Positions 10,916 through 21,925 of a stretch of DNA of 64,000 bases are shown here, piece by piece. Origin of the DNA: Diabrotica undecimpunctata (Eukaryota; Arthropoda; Insecta; Coleoptera; Chrysomelidae); contig NC_092809.1 in the NCBI RefSeq assembly GCF_040954645.1, positions 84,914,573 to 84,978,572 on the forward strand. Direction: 5' to 3'. Positions within the stretch are counted from its first letter, which is position 1. Each line of letters begins with the position of its first letter. The notes beneath the pieces were generated by a model that saw only the letters and a program-made list of their open reading frames with translations, did not search any database and was not told the origin of the DNA. A program made the translations under genes and the position numbers.

Positions 10916-11975
10916 TTAAACTGACACACAACACGCCAATAAAACAAAGATACAGACCAAGAAACCCAGCCATGCAAAAGATCATAAACGACGAAATTGA
11001 TACCATGTTGAAAGAAGAAATAATAGAAGAATCGAACAGCCCCTATAGCTCACCTGTTGTATTAGTAAAGAAGAAAAACGACAGTTATCGATTTTGCATA
11101 GATTTCAGACGTATCAATGAAATCTCCGAGAAAGACGCATATCCACTTCCATATATCAATCACATACTGGACAAATTAAAGGCCGCAAAATACATTTAAA
11201 CACTTGATCTGAAAAACGGTATTGGCAAATACCACTAGCAGAAGAAAGCTACCACTTTAACAGCATTCATAGCTCCGGGGAAACGTTTATTTCAATTCAG
11301 AGTCCTGCCTTTCGGACTACACGCAGCTTCAGCCACATTCCAACGCCTATTAGATTCAGTTATAGGACCAGAAATGGAACTCTACGCGTTCGCTTACCTA
11401 TGCGACATCATAGTTCTAGGAGAAACATTCGAAGAACACTTGCAAAATTTAAAACAAGTCTTCAAAAGGTTACAAAATGCAAAGCTAAGAATCAATTTAG
11501 AAAAATGCGAGTTCTGCAAAGACGAAATTGTATACCTTGGCCACATAGTCAATGGAAAAGGAATCAAAACCGACGAAAACAAGGATAAAGCCATCATCCA
11601 ATACCCAGCACCAAAATCTATTAAACAACTAAAGAAATTCCTGGAAACCACATCTTGGTACAAGCGTTTATTCATGATTATTCTACGATCATACCACCAC
11701 TCACACAATTATTAACAAAGAAATATAAGTGGAATTGGGGCGCAGAACAATCGATTGCTTTCTAGAAAATAAAAAAATTACTTACACAGGCTCCCGTACT
11801 GATTTGTCCAGATTTTACCAAGAGATTCTTTCTCCAAACAGATGCATCAGACTACGGTCTCGGAGTAGCTCTGTTCCAAAAAGGCGAACAAGGACACGAT
11901 CGAGTCATAGCTTACGCCAGCAGATCTTTATCAAATGCGGAGAAAAACTACAGTGTAACAGAAAAAGAACTACTA

Positions 11976-12800
11976 CTCTACTCTACCAAACTCTAGATCA
12001 CAAGGTAGTCGCATCTCGCATCCGAATAGGACTCTGGTTGGTGTCTGGCCTGCTGATTCGTTAACAACAGATCTGTAAGCCATTGTGAAGAACGGAAGAT
12101 ATTGGTCCCAGTCTCGTTAATGATCGGACACCACCTTTGTCAAATACTTGCCCACTGTCCTATTCATCCGTTCTACCATACCATCCGATTGCGGATGATC
12201 TGTTGTAGTTCTTGTTTTCTTCATGCCTAGTCCATCACATATTCCTTGGAATAGATCGCTTTCAAAGTTCCTGCCTTGGTCACTATGGATCTCCAAAGGC
12301 ACTTCAAATCGGCTGATGTATTCTTGGATCAAATTTTCTGCAATGGTGGCGGCCTTCTGGTCTGGAAGTGCGTAGATCTCGACCCACTTAGTGAAGTAAT
12401 CCATTACTACCAACATATACTTGCCTCCATTTTCACTTTCTGGAAATGGCCCAGCGATGTCCAAAGCTATTCTTTTAAACGGGCTTCCAACATTATATTG
12501 TCTCATAGGAGCTCTCCTTTTACGGTAAGGCCGAATAACGGTAGCACAAATAGTACATTTCTTACACCAGTCTTTTACGTCGTCGGAACTGTTCATCCAA
12601 TAAAACCGTTCCCGAATTCGCTGAAGGGTCTTCTTTACACCAAAATGCCCTCCTGATGGACTGTCGTGTAACTGACGAAGTATTTCGGCTATTCTGCTCT
12701 TTGGGATCACCAACTGTCTTCTCTTCTCTGAACCGTCATCATTTTCCAGTACTGCTTTGAGCAGTACTCTTCCATGATAAATGAGTCCCACTGGGCCCAA
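11976..12800 (-). pseudogene. Gypsy family 2 integrase (3'-truncated)
   Basis: The frame 12800-12117 shows the zinc-binding pattern (HDSPSGGHFG ... WCKKCTIC) and the catalytic triad: D in LDIAGPFP, D in IHSDQGRNFE, and E in DGMVERMNRT. After a stop at about 12117 (VVSDH then TAA) the same frame continues with TMAYRS and LPCDLEFGR to the breakpoint at about 11976. So there is one nonsense change plus a truncation. It would insert element cDNA into the host genome. Confidence 0.85.
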
Positions 12801-13430
12801 TACGTCTTAACTACTGAGCATAGGTTTGATATTTCTTGCCAAGGTGGTCGACGGTTTTCCTCTTTCCATTTTCGAATTTTTTGTAGAACTGGATCTCTCT
12901 CTCGTTCTTCCCTTATCTTAGTAGGCGTCCAATCGTCGTTGACCATCGTTGTTCTTAGCACTGCTGCTTCCTTGGATTCCGTTTTGTGGCAGTGGGAAGA
13001 CTCTGCTGGGCATGGCCTTCTGGAAAGAGAATCAGCGTTTCTGTGGTTAACTCCGGCCCGGTGCTCCATCTTGAAATCGTGTTCTTGGGAGTCGTTCGAT
13101 CCATCTGGCTATCTGACTCTATGGATTCTTAAACTGCATCAACCACTTAAGGGGGCATGGTAGTTTCGGATTAAAAACTTCCTTCCATAGGTATTGATAG
13201 AAGTGCTCTACTGATTTCACTACTGCTGCAACTTCTCTTCTTGTGACGCAATAATTTCGCTCAGGTTTTGAAAGAACTTTACTAATATATCCCAGAACTC
13301 GTTCTTGTCCTCCTTGAATCTGAGACAACACTCCTTTAATTCCCACATTACTTGCATCTGTATCTAAGATGAACTTCTTCTTGCAGCGGATACCCTAAAA
13401 TTGGTGCTGTGATTAAATGCTTTTTTAAGA
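12707..13430 (-). pseudogene. Gypsy family 2 RNase H
   Basis: Frame 13346-13119 contains VLGYISKVLSKPERNYCVTRRE and EHFYQYL, the RNase H core next to the RT. Frame 13069-12707 starts MEHRAGVNHRNADSLSRRPC, the conserved end of this domain, then runs into the linker before integrase. A frame change near 13090 separates them. RNase H removes RNA from the RNA:DNA hybrid during reverse transcription. Confidence 0.8.
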
Positions 13431-14235
13431 TCTCAAAGGCATTTTGGCTGTATCCCAGCGGTAATCTCTTGCTTCCTCTGTAAGTCGCGTTAATGGCTTA
13501 GCGATATCTGCAAACTTCTTAATAAACCTCCGGTAGTAAGTACACAGTCCAAGAAAACTTCTCACTTAATGTTTGTCCGTTGGTACTGGCCATTCCTTAA
13601 TGGAATCGATTTTTCCCTTATCCACGGCCACTCCTTCTTTACTGACTATATGACCCAGGTAATTGACTTTACCTTAAAATAGCTGGCACTTCTTGGGGTT
13701 TAACATCAATTGGGCAGCTTTAAGTCGATTAAAAACGTTTTCTAAATTCTTCAGATGATCTTCAAATGTCTCCCCCAAGACGATTATGTCATCTAGATAA
13801 ACCAGGCATGTTCTCCAAGATAACCCCCTCAACACATTTTCCATAAGCCTCTCAAATGTTGCAGGAGTATTACAGAGTCCAAATGGCATAACGTTGAATT
13901 GCTACAATCCAGATCCTGTGGTGAAGGCTGTCTTCTCTTTATCTACTGGGTCCATTTCTACCTGCCAGTATCCAGACTTCAAATCCAAAGTAGCAAACAA
14001 TTTACTTCCAGCCAATGTGTCCAATGTGTCGTCGATCCGAGGCAGATGATAACTATTTTTCTTGGTAACGTTGTTCAGCAAACGGTAATCCACACAGAAG
14101 CTTGTCGTTGCGTCTTTCTTCATAACCAGGACCACCGGGGAGACCCATGGGCTCGTAGAAGGTTCTATCACCCCGTCTTTCTTCATTTTCTGAACAATCG
14201 TTTCAGCTTCCTCTCTTTTCGCCTATGGTAATCGT
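13431..14235 (-). pseudogene. Gypsy family 2 reverse transcriptase
   Basis: Frame 14186-13902 gives KKDGVIEPSTSPWVSPVVLV, FCVDYRLLNNVT and LFATLDLKSGYWQVEMD. Frame 13889-13674 gives MPFGLCNTPATFERLM and the intact catalytic box YLDDIIVLG. A stop near 13890-13900 (position of the F-N-V/MPFG junction) and stops near 13670 and 13560 break it. Unlike the first Gypsy family, the catalytic Asp pair is retained. Confidence 0.85.
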
Positions 14236-14801
14236 CGAGCTGTTTGACGAATTGGCTTAGCATTACCAGTATCAATTTTATGCTTAACAACAGTTGTTCT
14301 TCCCGTCTTTCCTCCTTTCGGTACGAAAATATCACGATACTGCCGAAGAAATTCCCATAATTTTCTTTTCTTCATCTGATTTAGAGACTGTCCCGCAACT
14401 GCAACCATTTGGTCGAATTTGTCGTTGGAATTATCAGATGTTGTCGCCTGACGGATAATGGATGTCACAGGTACACAAGTTCCTACTTTTGTCTCTTTCT
14501 TGATGGGCACTGGGTAGTCATTGACATTGAAAAGTCTCACAGGAATTTCTTTAGCCGAAGTCACCAATTCCTTTCCAATTATGATTCTACGGCCAACCTC
14601 GTCGTCATGGTTCCAAGGCTCCATCATAACAGGAGTCCCTTCGTCCACAATTTCCAGTAGCCGCGCTACTATGATCGTTTCACTTCTCGCAGGCACGACT
14701 GTATCTTCTTTAATGGCTGCTTGCACAGTGTTGTCATCATGTGGATGAAGAAATACCTCCTCGTTGCTCACTTTGATTACCTTATTCTTAAAATCGTCCA
14801 T
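14223..14801 (-). pseudogene. Gypsy family 2 protease-RT linker
   Basis: A 192-residue frame starts MDDFKNKVIK and ends in KPIRQTARRLP, the motif just before the RT fingers. It contains VPARSETIIVARL, a common linker motif between protease and RT in this Gypsy group. It overlaps the end of the gag/protease-remnant frame by about 25 bases in another frame. Confidence 0.65.
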
Positions 14802-15963
14802 TCATCCTCTTCGATGTCAGCAACTATAACAGTATGGACGAACTTTTCTGCTCCAATTCCTAATTGTACCTGGATTTCTCCATGAATGTTTTCTCCATCA
14901 ACCAGCGTCTTGTGAAGAGCTAATCGCAGTGTTCTCTGAATTTCATGATCACGAAGACCATCAATAAATGTTTGAACGGCCAATTTTTCCATCATGTCTT
15001 CGGGAGCTGTTGGATAAGCATATCGTACTGGTCTGGCAATATCTAACTCATATTCTTGAAGAGTCTCATCTTTCTTCTGTCTTCGATTTTTAAGCTGCGA
15101 CTGATATACATGCTCCAAATATTCGTGACCATATCGCATATTTAACCTCTTCCTCAGTTGTTCGAAATCATGTGTCTCCTCTAGGACTATGGTCTGAAGC
15201 ACATCTAAGGCATCTCCTCGAAGAGCGATAGTCAGGTTTACAGCTTTTTCTTTTTCAGACCATCCGTTCGCTCTTGCAGCTGATTCGAACTGTTTCATGT
15301 AGTTGTTCCATGACGATTTTCCGTCGAAAGTTGGGACTTTCACATGAACAGAACCTCCACTTCCTTCAAATTTCGGCCGTATTTCCAACTTACATTTCGT
15401 CTCGTCTTCTTTTGTCTCTACTGTAATTGGATTGTTTCCTCTCTCTGCCGTCCCTATTTTCTTCATCTTCCTTTCCATCTCTTTCCATATATTTCTTCGA
15501 AGGCCAACATATCGGTAGCAACTTGGTTTTTTAACGACATTCTATCGTCGAGGGCAGACATCTCAGAAGTGACTTTAGAGATTTCCAAAGAGATGTTAGT
15601 AGAAACTTTGCTTTCCAGAGAAGAAATCTCGTTAGAAACTTTCTCTTCCAAATGATGTCACCGGAAACTTTGTTCTCTAATAATGCGATGTTACCAGAAA
15701 CTTTGTTCTCTAATGATGCGATGTCACCAGAAACTTTGGCCACATCACCAGAAACTTTGGCCACATCAGAAGAAACTTTCGAAATCGACGAGATAACAAT
15801 AGCATGTTTGTCCTTAAATATATAAGTTTCTGGGTCTACCCTCTTCCTCCAAAGCGTTCTTTAGTCGTTGGACTAAATCAGCCTTTTTTCCGGTAGAAGC
15901 TAATTCTCTATCCTCGAGATGTCTTTTTAAATTCGTAACTGTGAGCTCATAAATCGTAGTCAT
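14777..15963 (-). pseudogene. Gypsy family 2 gag with SAP-like N-terminus and tandem coiled repeats, fused to protease end
   Basis: A start at 15963 gives a 49-residue frame (MTTIYELTVTNLKRHLEDRE...) that matches the SAP DNA-binding helix pattern. After one frame change come about six short repeats of the form K-V-S-G-D-I-A-S-L-E-N (15780-15540). Then comes a capsid-like region (VPTFDGKSSWNNYMKQFE, 15340). The frame then jumps from gag (ALHKTLVDGE, about 14920) to the last part of a protease (LGIGAEKFVHTVIVADI). The zinc knuckle and the protease active site appear to have been removed by an in-frame deletion. Confidence 0.7.
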
Positions 15964-15983
15964 TTTCACAATTTATTTTTTAT

Positions 15984-16400
15984 ATTCACTTCTGGATACC
16001 ACTGTAGTATTTTTATTAATCTAATTTATTGTCTTTATTTATTATCAAAGGTTCTACATTTATAACACTTACAAGTTTATTTAAAGGCTTTATTTGTACA
16101 ATATAACTAATTTATTTCACACTAATAATTATATAATTTATTTACATTTATTATAATACGCATTACAATTCAAAACTCGGCGCGATATTATTTTTTAGAC
16201 TAACTTTTTCCAAGAAAATTCCCTCCTTAAATATAAAATACAGTTATTCGAGAATCCCTTCGAATTCGGACGGCCACCCTCTCGAAAATTCAGGTTGGCA
16301 AACAGGTTTTTTAGCTGAGCGGCGAAATTACTAGACTAGAATAGAATTCTAAATAATATATTTACAGTTTTATGTGTCATAATATTTATCGTAATACTAC
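15984..16400 (-). repeat. Candidate primer-binding site and 5' LTR of Gypsy family 2
   Basis: On the minus strand, ...CTACA is followed by G and then TGGTATCCAGAAGTGAA (16001-15985), a plausible tRNA primer site just upstream of gag. The LTR would therefore run rightwards from 16003. Its far edge is not defined because the matching 3' LTR is missing; 16400 is only a rough limit. Confidence 0.4.
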
Positions 16401-16905
16401 TTTATAGGAATATAATTAGTTTTTATGGGATTACCTATTTATATTCCGTAATTGTTCTGTAAATAGTTGAATTCGCAACACCTAAAATTAGCACATTACT
16501 TTACTAATTCTTGATTTTAATAACTATTCTGCAAAACTAACCTGTTGCCTGTTTTATTTTTGCTACCGTGGCCATTATTTTCATTCCAGGATTATCAATT
16601 TTTATTTGTTTGTACATGTTTATAATGCATTGTTTGTATTTGATGATAAATGACCCAAATCTACTCGGGTGGGATGTGAGTTTTTTGTTTTAGTTAAAAT
16701 TCACTGAAACGACGCAATTGTGGCTTGTTATATTTTGCAAGCGCATAAGTATGTAAGCAATACACTCAAAGTGTGGGTTACGAGCTTTTGCATATCAAGC
16801 GACGTTATGTCTTATTTCTTTACAGGCAGAAATATTAAAGTAAACAAAAAATTAATTAAAATCAAAACTTCTTATATTAATATATTATACTTATTCATAA
16901 TTTTT
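16400..16905. other. No gene seen; AT-rich sequence downstream of the SFT2 exon
   Basis: No protein motif, tandem repeat or inverted repeat stands out. It may include the 3' untranslated region of the SFT2-like gene (reading leftwards from 16908) and flanking sequence of the Gypsy LTR. Confidence 0.5.
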
Positions 16906-16908
16906 TTA

Positions 16909-17176
16909 AATTGGCAAGCTATTCCTAGTTGAACGACATAATATTTTTTTAATAAAAGAAAGTCCACTAGTTCCACCAGGTATAATCGCTATTAAACTCC
17001 AAAGAAGTGAAAGTATTTGTACCACAGCAAAAGTAATTGTAAATGGTAAATTCTGAAGATGTAGAGCGCAGAATAAAGTGGCTCCTAAACTTCCTCCATA
17101 AGTTACAGTTACTAGTAGCCTTTCTCTTGCAAACATGTATCTTATAAATGCAATCGGACCCCATAGGAAAAAAAAG
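16909..17176 (-). CDS. SFT2-type vesicle transport protein, terminal exon
   Basis: The minus strand has a polypyrimidine tract and AG at 17178-17177, then an open frame (phase 1) from 17176 to a TAA at 16909. The peptide runs FFLWGPIAFIRYMFARERL ... TVTYGGSLGATLFCALHLQ ... FAVVQILSLLWSLIAIIPGG, then TSGLSFIKK. This is the C-terminal half of the SFT2/Got1-like family: transmembrane segments plus the conserved PGGTSGL-type signature. Family members are small Golgi/endosome membrane proteins in vesicle fusion. It is undamaged, with no stop or frameshift. The other exons would lie at higher coordinates and are not visible nearby. A processed or orphan exon remains possible. Confidence 0.8.
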
Positions 17177-18830
17177 CTAAAAAAAATAATTATTAATTAC
17201 AATATATTGCAGTTTACCAGCATTGTATAAATTTCGAGAAACAGATACTTTATGAGAATGTTTTCAAAAATTTAAATATTTTCATATAACTTATATAAAA
17301 ATAGCTGAACATTTTCTGTTAAGTTATGTTATTTATTTAACACCGAACATGTTAGGCGGTAGAATATAAAGTGAAATATCATTCACTTATTAATAATCCA
17401 TTTGAACTTTTATAATTTTGAGTTTTAATTTTACTTCACATCAGTGACTTTAATGTTCACAGTACTACAATAGTAAATCGCGGTAGGTTTATTTTAGCAA
17501 AAATTTCATTTTTTCTAATTTTCGCTTAGTTTGTTTAATTTTAATTTACATTTTCATTGTGTTTCGGTTTACTTAGTTCCAATCTTTCACCAATAAAAGA
17601 AATGCTGTTTTTTATTCGTACTGGTATTAGTGCTTTAGGAAATATAATTGGACTCATTTAGTAAATTCGAGCAAGAAAAAAATTTAAAAAAATTATGTTT
17701 ACAAAAATCAGTTGCATGATTTCTAAAACTGTTAAACACGCAAATATATCGTTAAACAAGATGTACACTAGATACCAAATTAATTTAAACAATTTGGGCA
17801 GAGGTACTTATAAAGGTACAGTCAATTACTGTTTATCCGTGAGTTGATTGGCACGGTTGCCGCGGAAGGCCAAAATCGCGTATAAGCCACTAACTGGTTA
17901 AGGTTAATCTGCACCCCCCAAAAGACAAACTACAAATTCAAAAAATTTGAAAAAAATTGAGAAGGTATATGTGACAACTAGAAGTATTTTGATAAATTTT
18001 GAGCAAACTTCATGTTTTCGTTTTCGAAAAAACTCTAAAAAACTACTTTTTTCCAAGTATAAAGCGGGAAAACCAGACATACAATTTTGTTAATTTTCTT
18101 ACAACATAAAGATATAACCCTAAGAAATACTTATGAATTTTTTGAAACTTTTTGAATTTACAGTTTTGTCACAATGGGAAAAAATAATATGTTCCGGCTT
18201 ACAATAAAGCCACCGGTAAGAAATCGGAAAAAATTTTAATAACAACATATATAAAACTGCAAAAGTGGAAATATTTGCAATAAAATGTTGAATATTTTTT
18301 CCTAAACATATGAAAAATCTCGTTAAACAAGAATTATACCTTGAACTGCCGCCATCAAATCTTATACTAGGGAGATGGCTCCATCTCAAACGATGGTAGT
18401 ATTTATCATCAATAGATTGCATTACTTTCGGCCTCGAGCGCTTCAAGCGAATCGTCATACTAACAGGGTTGCCATATCAATTATTTTGTACAACACTTTG
18501 GCAGATTACAATAACAATGTTATCGGTTTGAATGAATTTTATCTGGCATGCTGAAACTTACAGAATAATAGATACTGTACTATTCCATCAACAAGTAATG
18601 TATCTATAAAAAACGTATTTAGTTTTTAAAAACCTATTTAGGCGTTTTTAGTTAATTATTTTAGTATTTATAAACAATAGTGTTGCTTGCATAACGTATT
18701 AGTGGTAATTTTTATATTAGTATAAGCATTAGTTTTTCTTAAGAAGTTCACATTTGTCAACTTGTATTTTAAATATTGTTTCCCTTAAATCTTGTTTCTC
18801 AAAAATGTTCTTAAGATTTACCATATATTC
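17177..18830. other. Putative intron or intergenic region upstream of the SFT2 exon
   Basis: I found no further SFT2 exon here. A segment at about 17818-17905 (CAGTCAATTACTGTTTATCC ... AAGGCCAAAATCGCG) resembles the end of a pogo/Tigger element and may be a MITE remnant. A 112-codon minus-strand open frame at 18458-18120 (MTIRLKRSRPKVMQ...) has no recognisable domain and is probably chance. The rest is AT-rich. Confidence 0.45.
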
Positions 18831-18837
18831 CTAAAGA

Positions 18838-19310
18838 GAGGTTGAAAATGTCCATGTAGACTAGATATATTTCGCCTGTAAGTCTTTTTAGTACGTTCTC
18901 CATTACTCCCTGGAATGTTGAGGGTGCATTTTTGAGTCCGAATGGCATTCTCAGGTATTCATAGTGGCCATTTTCAACGTTAAATGTAGTTTTCTAAATA
19001 TTTTCTTCCTTCATTTCAATTTGATGGAATCCGCTGGCTACATCTGGGTGGAAAAGTATTGGCAGCGTCCTAGTTTGTCCAGAATGTCTGTTATATTTGG
19101 AATTGGATATAGATCATCGATGGTTTTCTCGTTCACCTTCCTGTAGTTGACAACTATTCGCCATTTAATTTTTCTTGGGGCATCTGGTTTCTTTGAAATG
19201 ACCCACATTGGGGATGACCAGGGCAATTGATTAGGTTTGATGATTACTTGATCGATCATCCTTATGGATGTGTGGATACCGATTTGAGTTGGTGTAAACC
19301 GGAACTTCAC
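18838..19310 (-). pseudogene. Errantivirus-like reverse transcriptase, truncated
   Basis: Frame 19310-19038 has PWSSPMWVISKK, KWRIVVNYRKVNEKT and YPIPNITDILDKLGRCQYFS. A further piece, 18960-18840, reads EYLRMPFGLKNAPSTFQGVM and ends in LVYMDIFNL. At the catalytic box only one Asp is left (Y-M-D followed directly by I), as if a single codon were deleted. The homology stops just after that. Confidence 0.75.
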
Positions 19311-20069
19311 CTCTTGTTCGTATATGGTGTTTTATTTGGTTAGTAAATGTTAACTTACTGTCTGAATGATGAAATATGCATGATGCAAACTTCCTGCACT
19401 GTCGTCTTCGGTGAGATTCTCCTTTTGTATTAAAATGATCGGTTCTTAGGAAAGGATCGACATCTTTTGGATTTATTGGTTGACTTTTGATGGGATCAAT
19501 TATTGCTACTTGAATATGTTCATCGGTGTTATTGTCTAGCTCGATCCAGGCAAGTTGATTACATGCGACGGAGAGAGTTTCTCTTAGGATGGCACCTTCG
19601 ACTTCTTGTCTTGGGATGACGATTTTACCTGATGTTTCTTTTACTGGCAATTTGACTTGTATAATTGTTTAGGGCTCTGGTGGACTGTATAGAATTGGGT
19701 TTCATTTGTCACATAGTAATTAATAGGAAGAATAGAATGCTCTGTAGTAAGTGTAGCTTGGATAAAATCAAGATTTGCTTTCAGAAGCTTAAGACCATCA
19801 AATGTCTTGTGCACTTTGAAAAGATAAAATTTTAAGTTACTATCCGAGTTAAATTCGGGAAAAATTGGAATTTCTACACAATAATCTTCTGAATGATTCT
19901 GAAAAATTGATGTAGCAAGTGGTTCATATTTAATATTATTTTTGTAGAATTTATTGGCTATATCAGGATTGAGGAAAGATTTAGTGGCTCTTGTATCAAT
20001 AAGAAGTTTAAGAGGGGGATTTTGAATTTTGATGTAAGAAAGCTCTTTTTTGTCAGCAAAGAAATGCAA
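19231..20069 (-). pseudogene. Errantivirus-like protease and pol linker
   Basis: Frame 20069-19641 contains LLIDTRATKSFLNP, a retropepsin active-site region in which the usual Gly after D-T is Arg. Frame 19650-19231 holds IPRQEVEGAILRETLS and the linker before RT. A frame change near 19650 separates them. The protease would normally cut the gag-pol polyprotein; the Arg change and broken frame make that unlikely. Confidence 0.7.
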
Positions 20070-21185
20070 TTCTACTAAGTTTTTTTTTGAAATCTTAGAA
20101 AATTTACATCTTCGTCCTCATATTCTTGGATTTTTTGTTCATATTAAGAGTAATCTGGGTATGTGTCTTAATACCTTCGTCATAATTGCTCTTGTTGTTC
20201 GATATTAAAGAGCTCTTCTACCGTGAATCGTTGGCTGGCTGTTTGTTGAAAGCGGAAGTTTCTTTGAGATTGGGCTCTATTGCCTGTTTGGCGTGTGAAT
20301 ACGCTTTTAGGTGTTGGCTTATATGATAGATATGGATCTGGTTTATGAAAATTGGGTTGGTTAGTTGTAGAATTTTGTGCATATTGAAAAATTTGTTGAT
20401 TTTGTTGGAATCTAGGGGGTTGAAATGTCCCTCTTGGATTATTGTTGAATGGCTGTTATTGCAAAGGCATTTAATTTGGCCTAAAGAATGGCTGTGGCCA
20501 TTGGGGCTTGGGCACCTCAGGCTGCCATCGTGTAGGAGCGGGTGTATGAGTTAAATTGTGTCGTTTGTGAAGTGGCAGATGGTTTGTTAGAATATGATAA
20601 GGAATAATTATGAGCTTTTTGGAGATATCTAATTTTTTTTTTCTAAATATATCGGATAGCAAGAGCGAGATTCGGTGGTCTCATGGATCGAATTGTTGAT
20701 CCCTAGGGTTCTCTTAGATCTGCCAAAAATATGGTTAGAGCTTGTTGAAAAAATTATTTTTTACTTCTTTTAACTTCTTCATGTTATGTGTGCAATTCAA
20801 TGTGATTTGAAATAGTATTTAAAAGATTCATGACTTTTTTATGAAATTGTTGAGGATTTTTGTCTGGGGCTTGACGAAGATTGACTAAATCTCTAGTTAA
20901 TGAGTTTTCGTTACGTTGGTTTGCAAAATTTTAGACAAAAACTGATTTCATTGACGGCCAGTATTTACAACCGTATACAAAAATAATTTTTCTGGCTCTT
21001 CCTGTAATTTTGTTCATAATTCCTCGTGTAAGCATATGATTTTAAAAATTTTCGGGATTTGTATGATCCCAAAAAATGGTTTAGAAGCATGGAAATAACA
21101 TCAATAAAATTGTGATTCATTTGGATTGCCGTCGTACTCTGGTAAGATAGAAAAATCTTTATTAACATCAAAAATGGGTGCCATA
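20070..21185 (-). pseudogene. Errantivirus-like gag, main part
   Basis: In broken frames the minus strand reads FSILPEYDGNPNESQF near 21140, a motif typical of errantivirus gag, then capsid-like sequence. A Pro/Gln/Asn-rich tail (APTRWQPEVPKPQWPQPF, about 20530, and FRFQQTASQRFTVEEL, about 20240) runs to the protease. Several stops are present. The last N-terminal residues lie beyond the RTE insertion at 22640-22690. Confidence 0.65.
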
Positions 21186-21648
21186 ATAAATGAAAATAAA
21201 ACTAAGATAATGGCATCAATACCCAACAATAGAGCCAGAAACATCGACCACCAATTCACGGTTGATAATTCTACCTTTGAAGTGGTGGACAAATTCACAT
21301 ACTTAGGCTCCCTGATCACCAAGGAGAACGTCATGCCGGAAGAAATCAAGCGAAGAATAATCCTAGCAAACAAATGCTATTTTGGACTGAGTAGACATAT
21401 GAGAAGCAGAAACTTAAGCCAAAAAACAAAAATAACCATATACAAAACCCTTATACAACCAGTGTTGACATATGGGTCGGAGACATGGACCATTTCCAAG
21501 GCAGATGAAAATCTCCTGCTTATATTTGAACGAAGGATCCTGAGAAGAATATTTGGTGGCATCTGTGAAAATGGTGTTTGGAGAAGGAGGTACAACTACG
21601 AGATATATCACAGATATAAACATATATTTGGTGGTAAAGACGTAGTAT

Positions 21649-21925
21649 ATATATATACCCGGTATTTAGGCGGCACACGCCCTTCCGGTAGGGATCTATG
21701 GAGGAGTATCACCAAGCCGCAAGCCCTTATCTCTTGCCGTGCTGCTCCACCATAGGCCGATCAGATACCAGCATATTCTAGACTAAGCCGCAGATTCATT
21801 TAGAATTTTAAACTGCTGCGTTAGCCTTTTTGTTTTCTGTACACCGAGCTGGGGATTGAACTGACATCTCTCGCAGTGAAGCGAAGGAGAAGCCAGCCGC
21901 CCAGCCCGCTTGGCTATCCGATCGA
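21649..21925 (-). mobile_element. tRNA-derived SINE (family 1)
   Basis: On the minus strand an A-box-like TAGCCAAGCGGG (about 21915) and a B-box-like AGTTCAATCCCC (about 21857) stand at tRNA spacing, followed by a non-tRNA body and a TA-rich tail. Such elements are transcribed by RNA polymerase III and moved by LINE enzymes. A diverged copy of the same family lies at 38355-38600, also on the minus strand. Confidence 0.75.

Larger units (their letters stand above)
8817..11975 (+). mobile_element. Gypsy copy B: inverted partial duplicate of copy A
   Basis: The plus strand here equals the minus strand of 5239-7315. After removing the 1078-base piggyBac insertion and its 4-base TTAA duplication, the span is 2077 bases, exactly that of A. 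Gag end, protease (LLDTGSQKSFI), RT N-half and RT C-half are present with the same stops, including AKYI-stop and YLCD. Only scattered substitutions separate the copies (KVAKYI/KAAKYI, EIIYLG/EIVYLG). B ends inside RNase H, abutting a second Gypsy family at 11976. It is a dead segmental copy, not a separate insertion: it has no LTRs and both ends are internal. Confidence 0.9.
11976..16400 (-). mobile_element. Second Gypsy-family LTR retrotransposon, truncated at its 3' end
   Basis: On the minus strand the order is LTR (from 16003 rightwards), primer-binding site, gag, protease remnant, RT, RNase H, integrase. The integrase is cut at 11976, where copy B of the first Gypsy family starts, so the 3' LTR is missing. 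The sequence is more GC-rich than its surroundings and has fewer lesions than copy A. The breakpoint is clean and coincides with the end of an inverted duplication. Confidence 0.85.

Noticed and set aside
14409..14748. Plus-strand open frames over 12.3-15.7 kb
   Set aside because: They are complements of the second Gypsy polyprotein on the minus strand; no own motif.
18120..18458. 112-codon minus-strand frame upstream of the SFT2 exon, considered as an upstream exon
   Set aside because: A short FAVLYML resemblance to SFT2 is not followed by other family motifs, and splice phase could not be matched.
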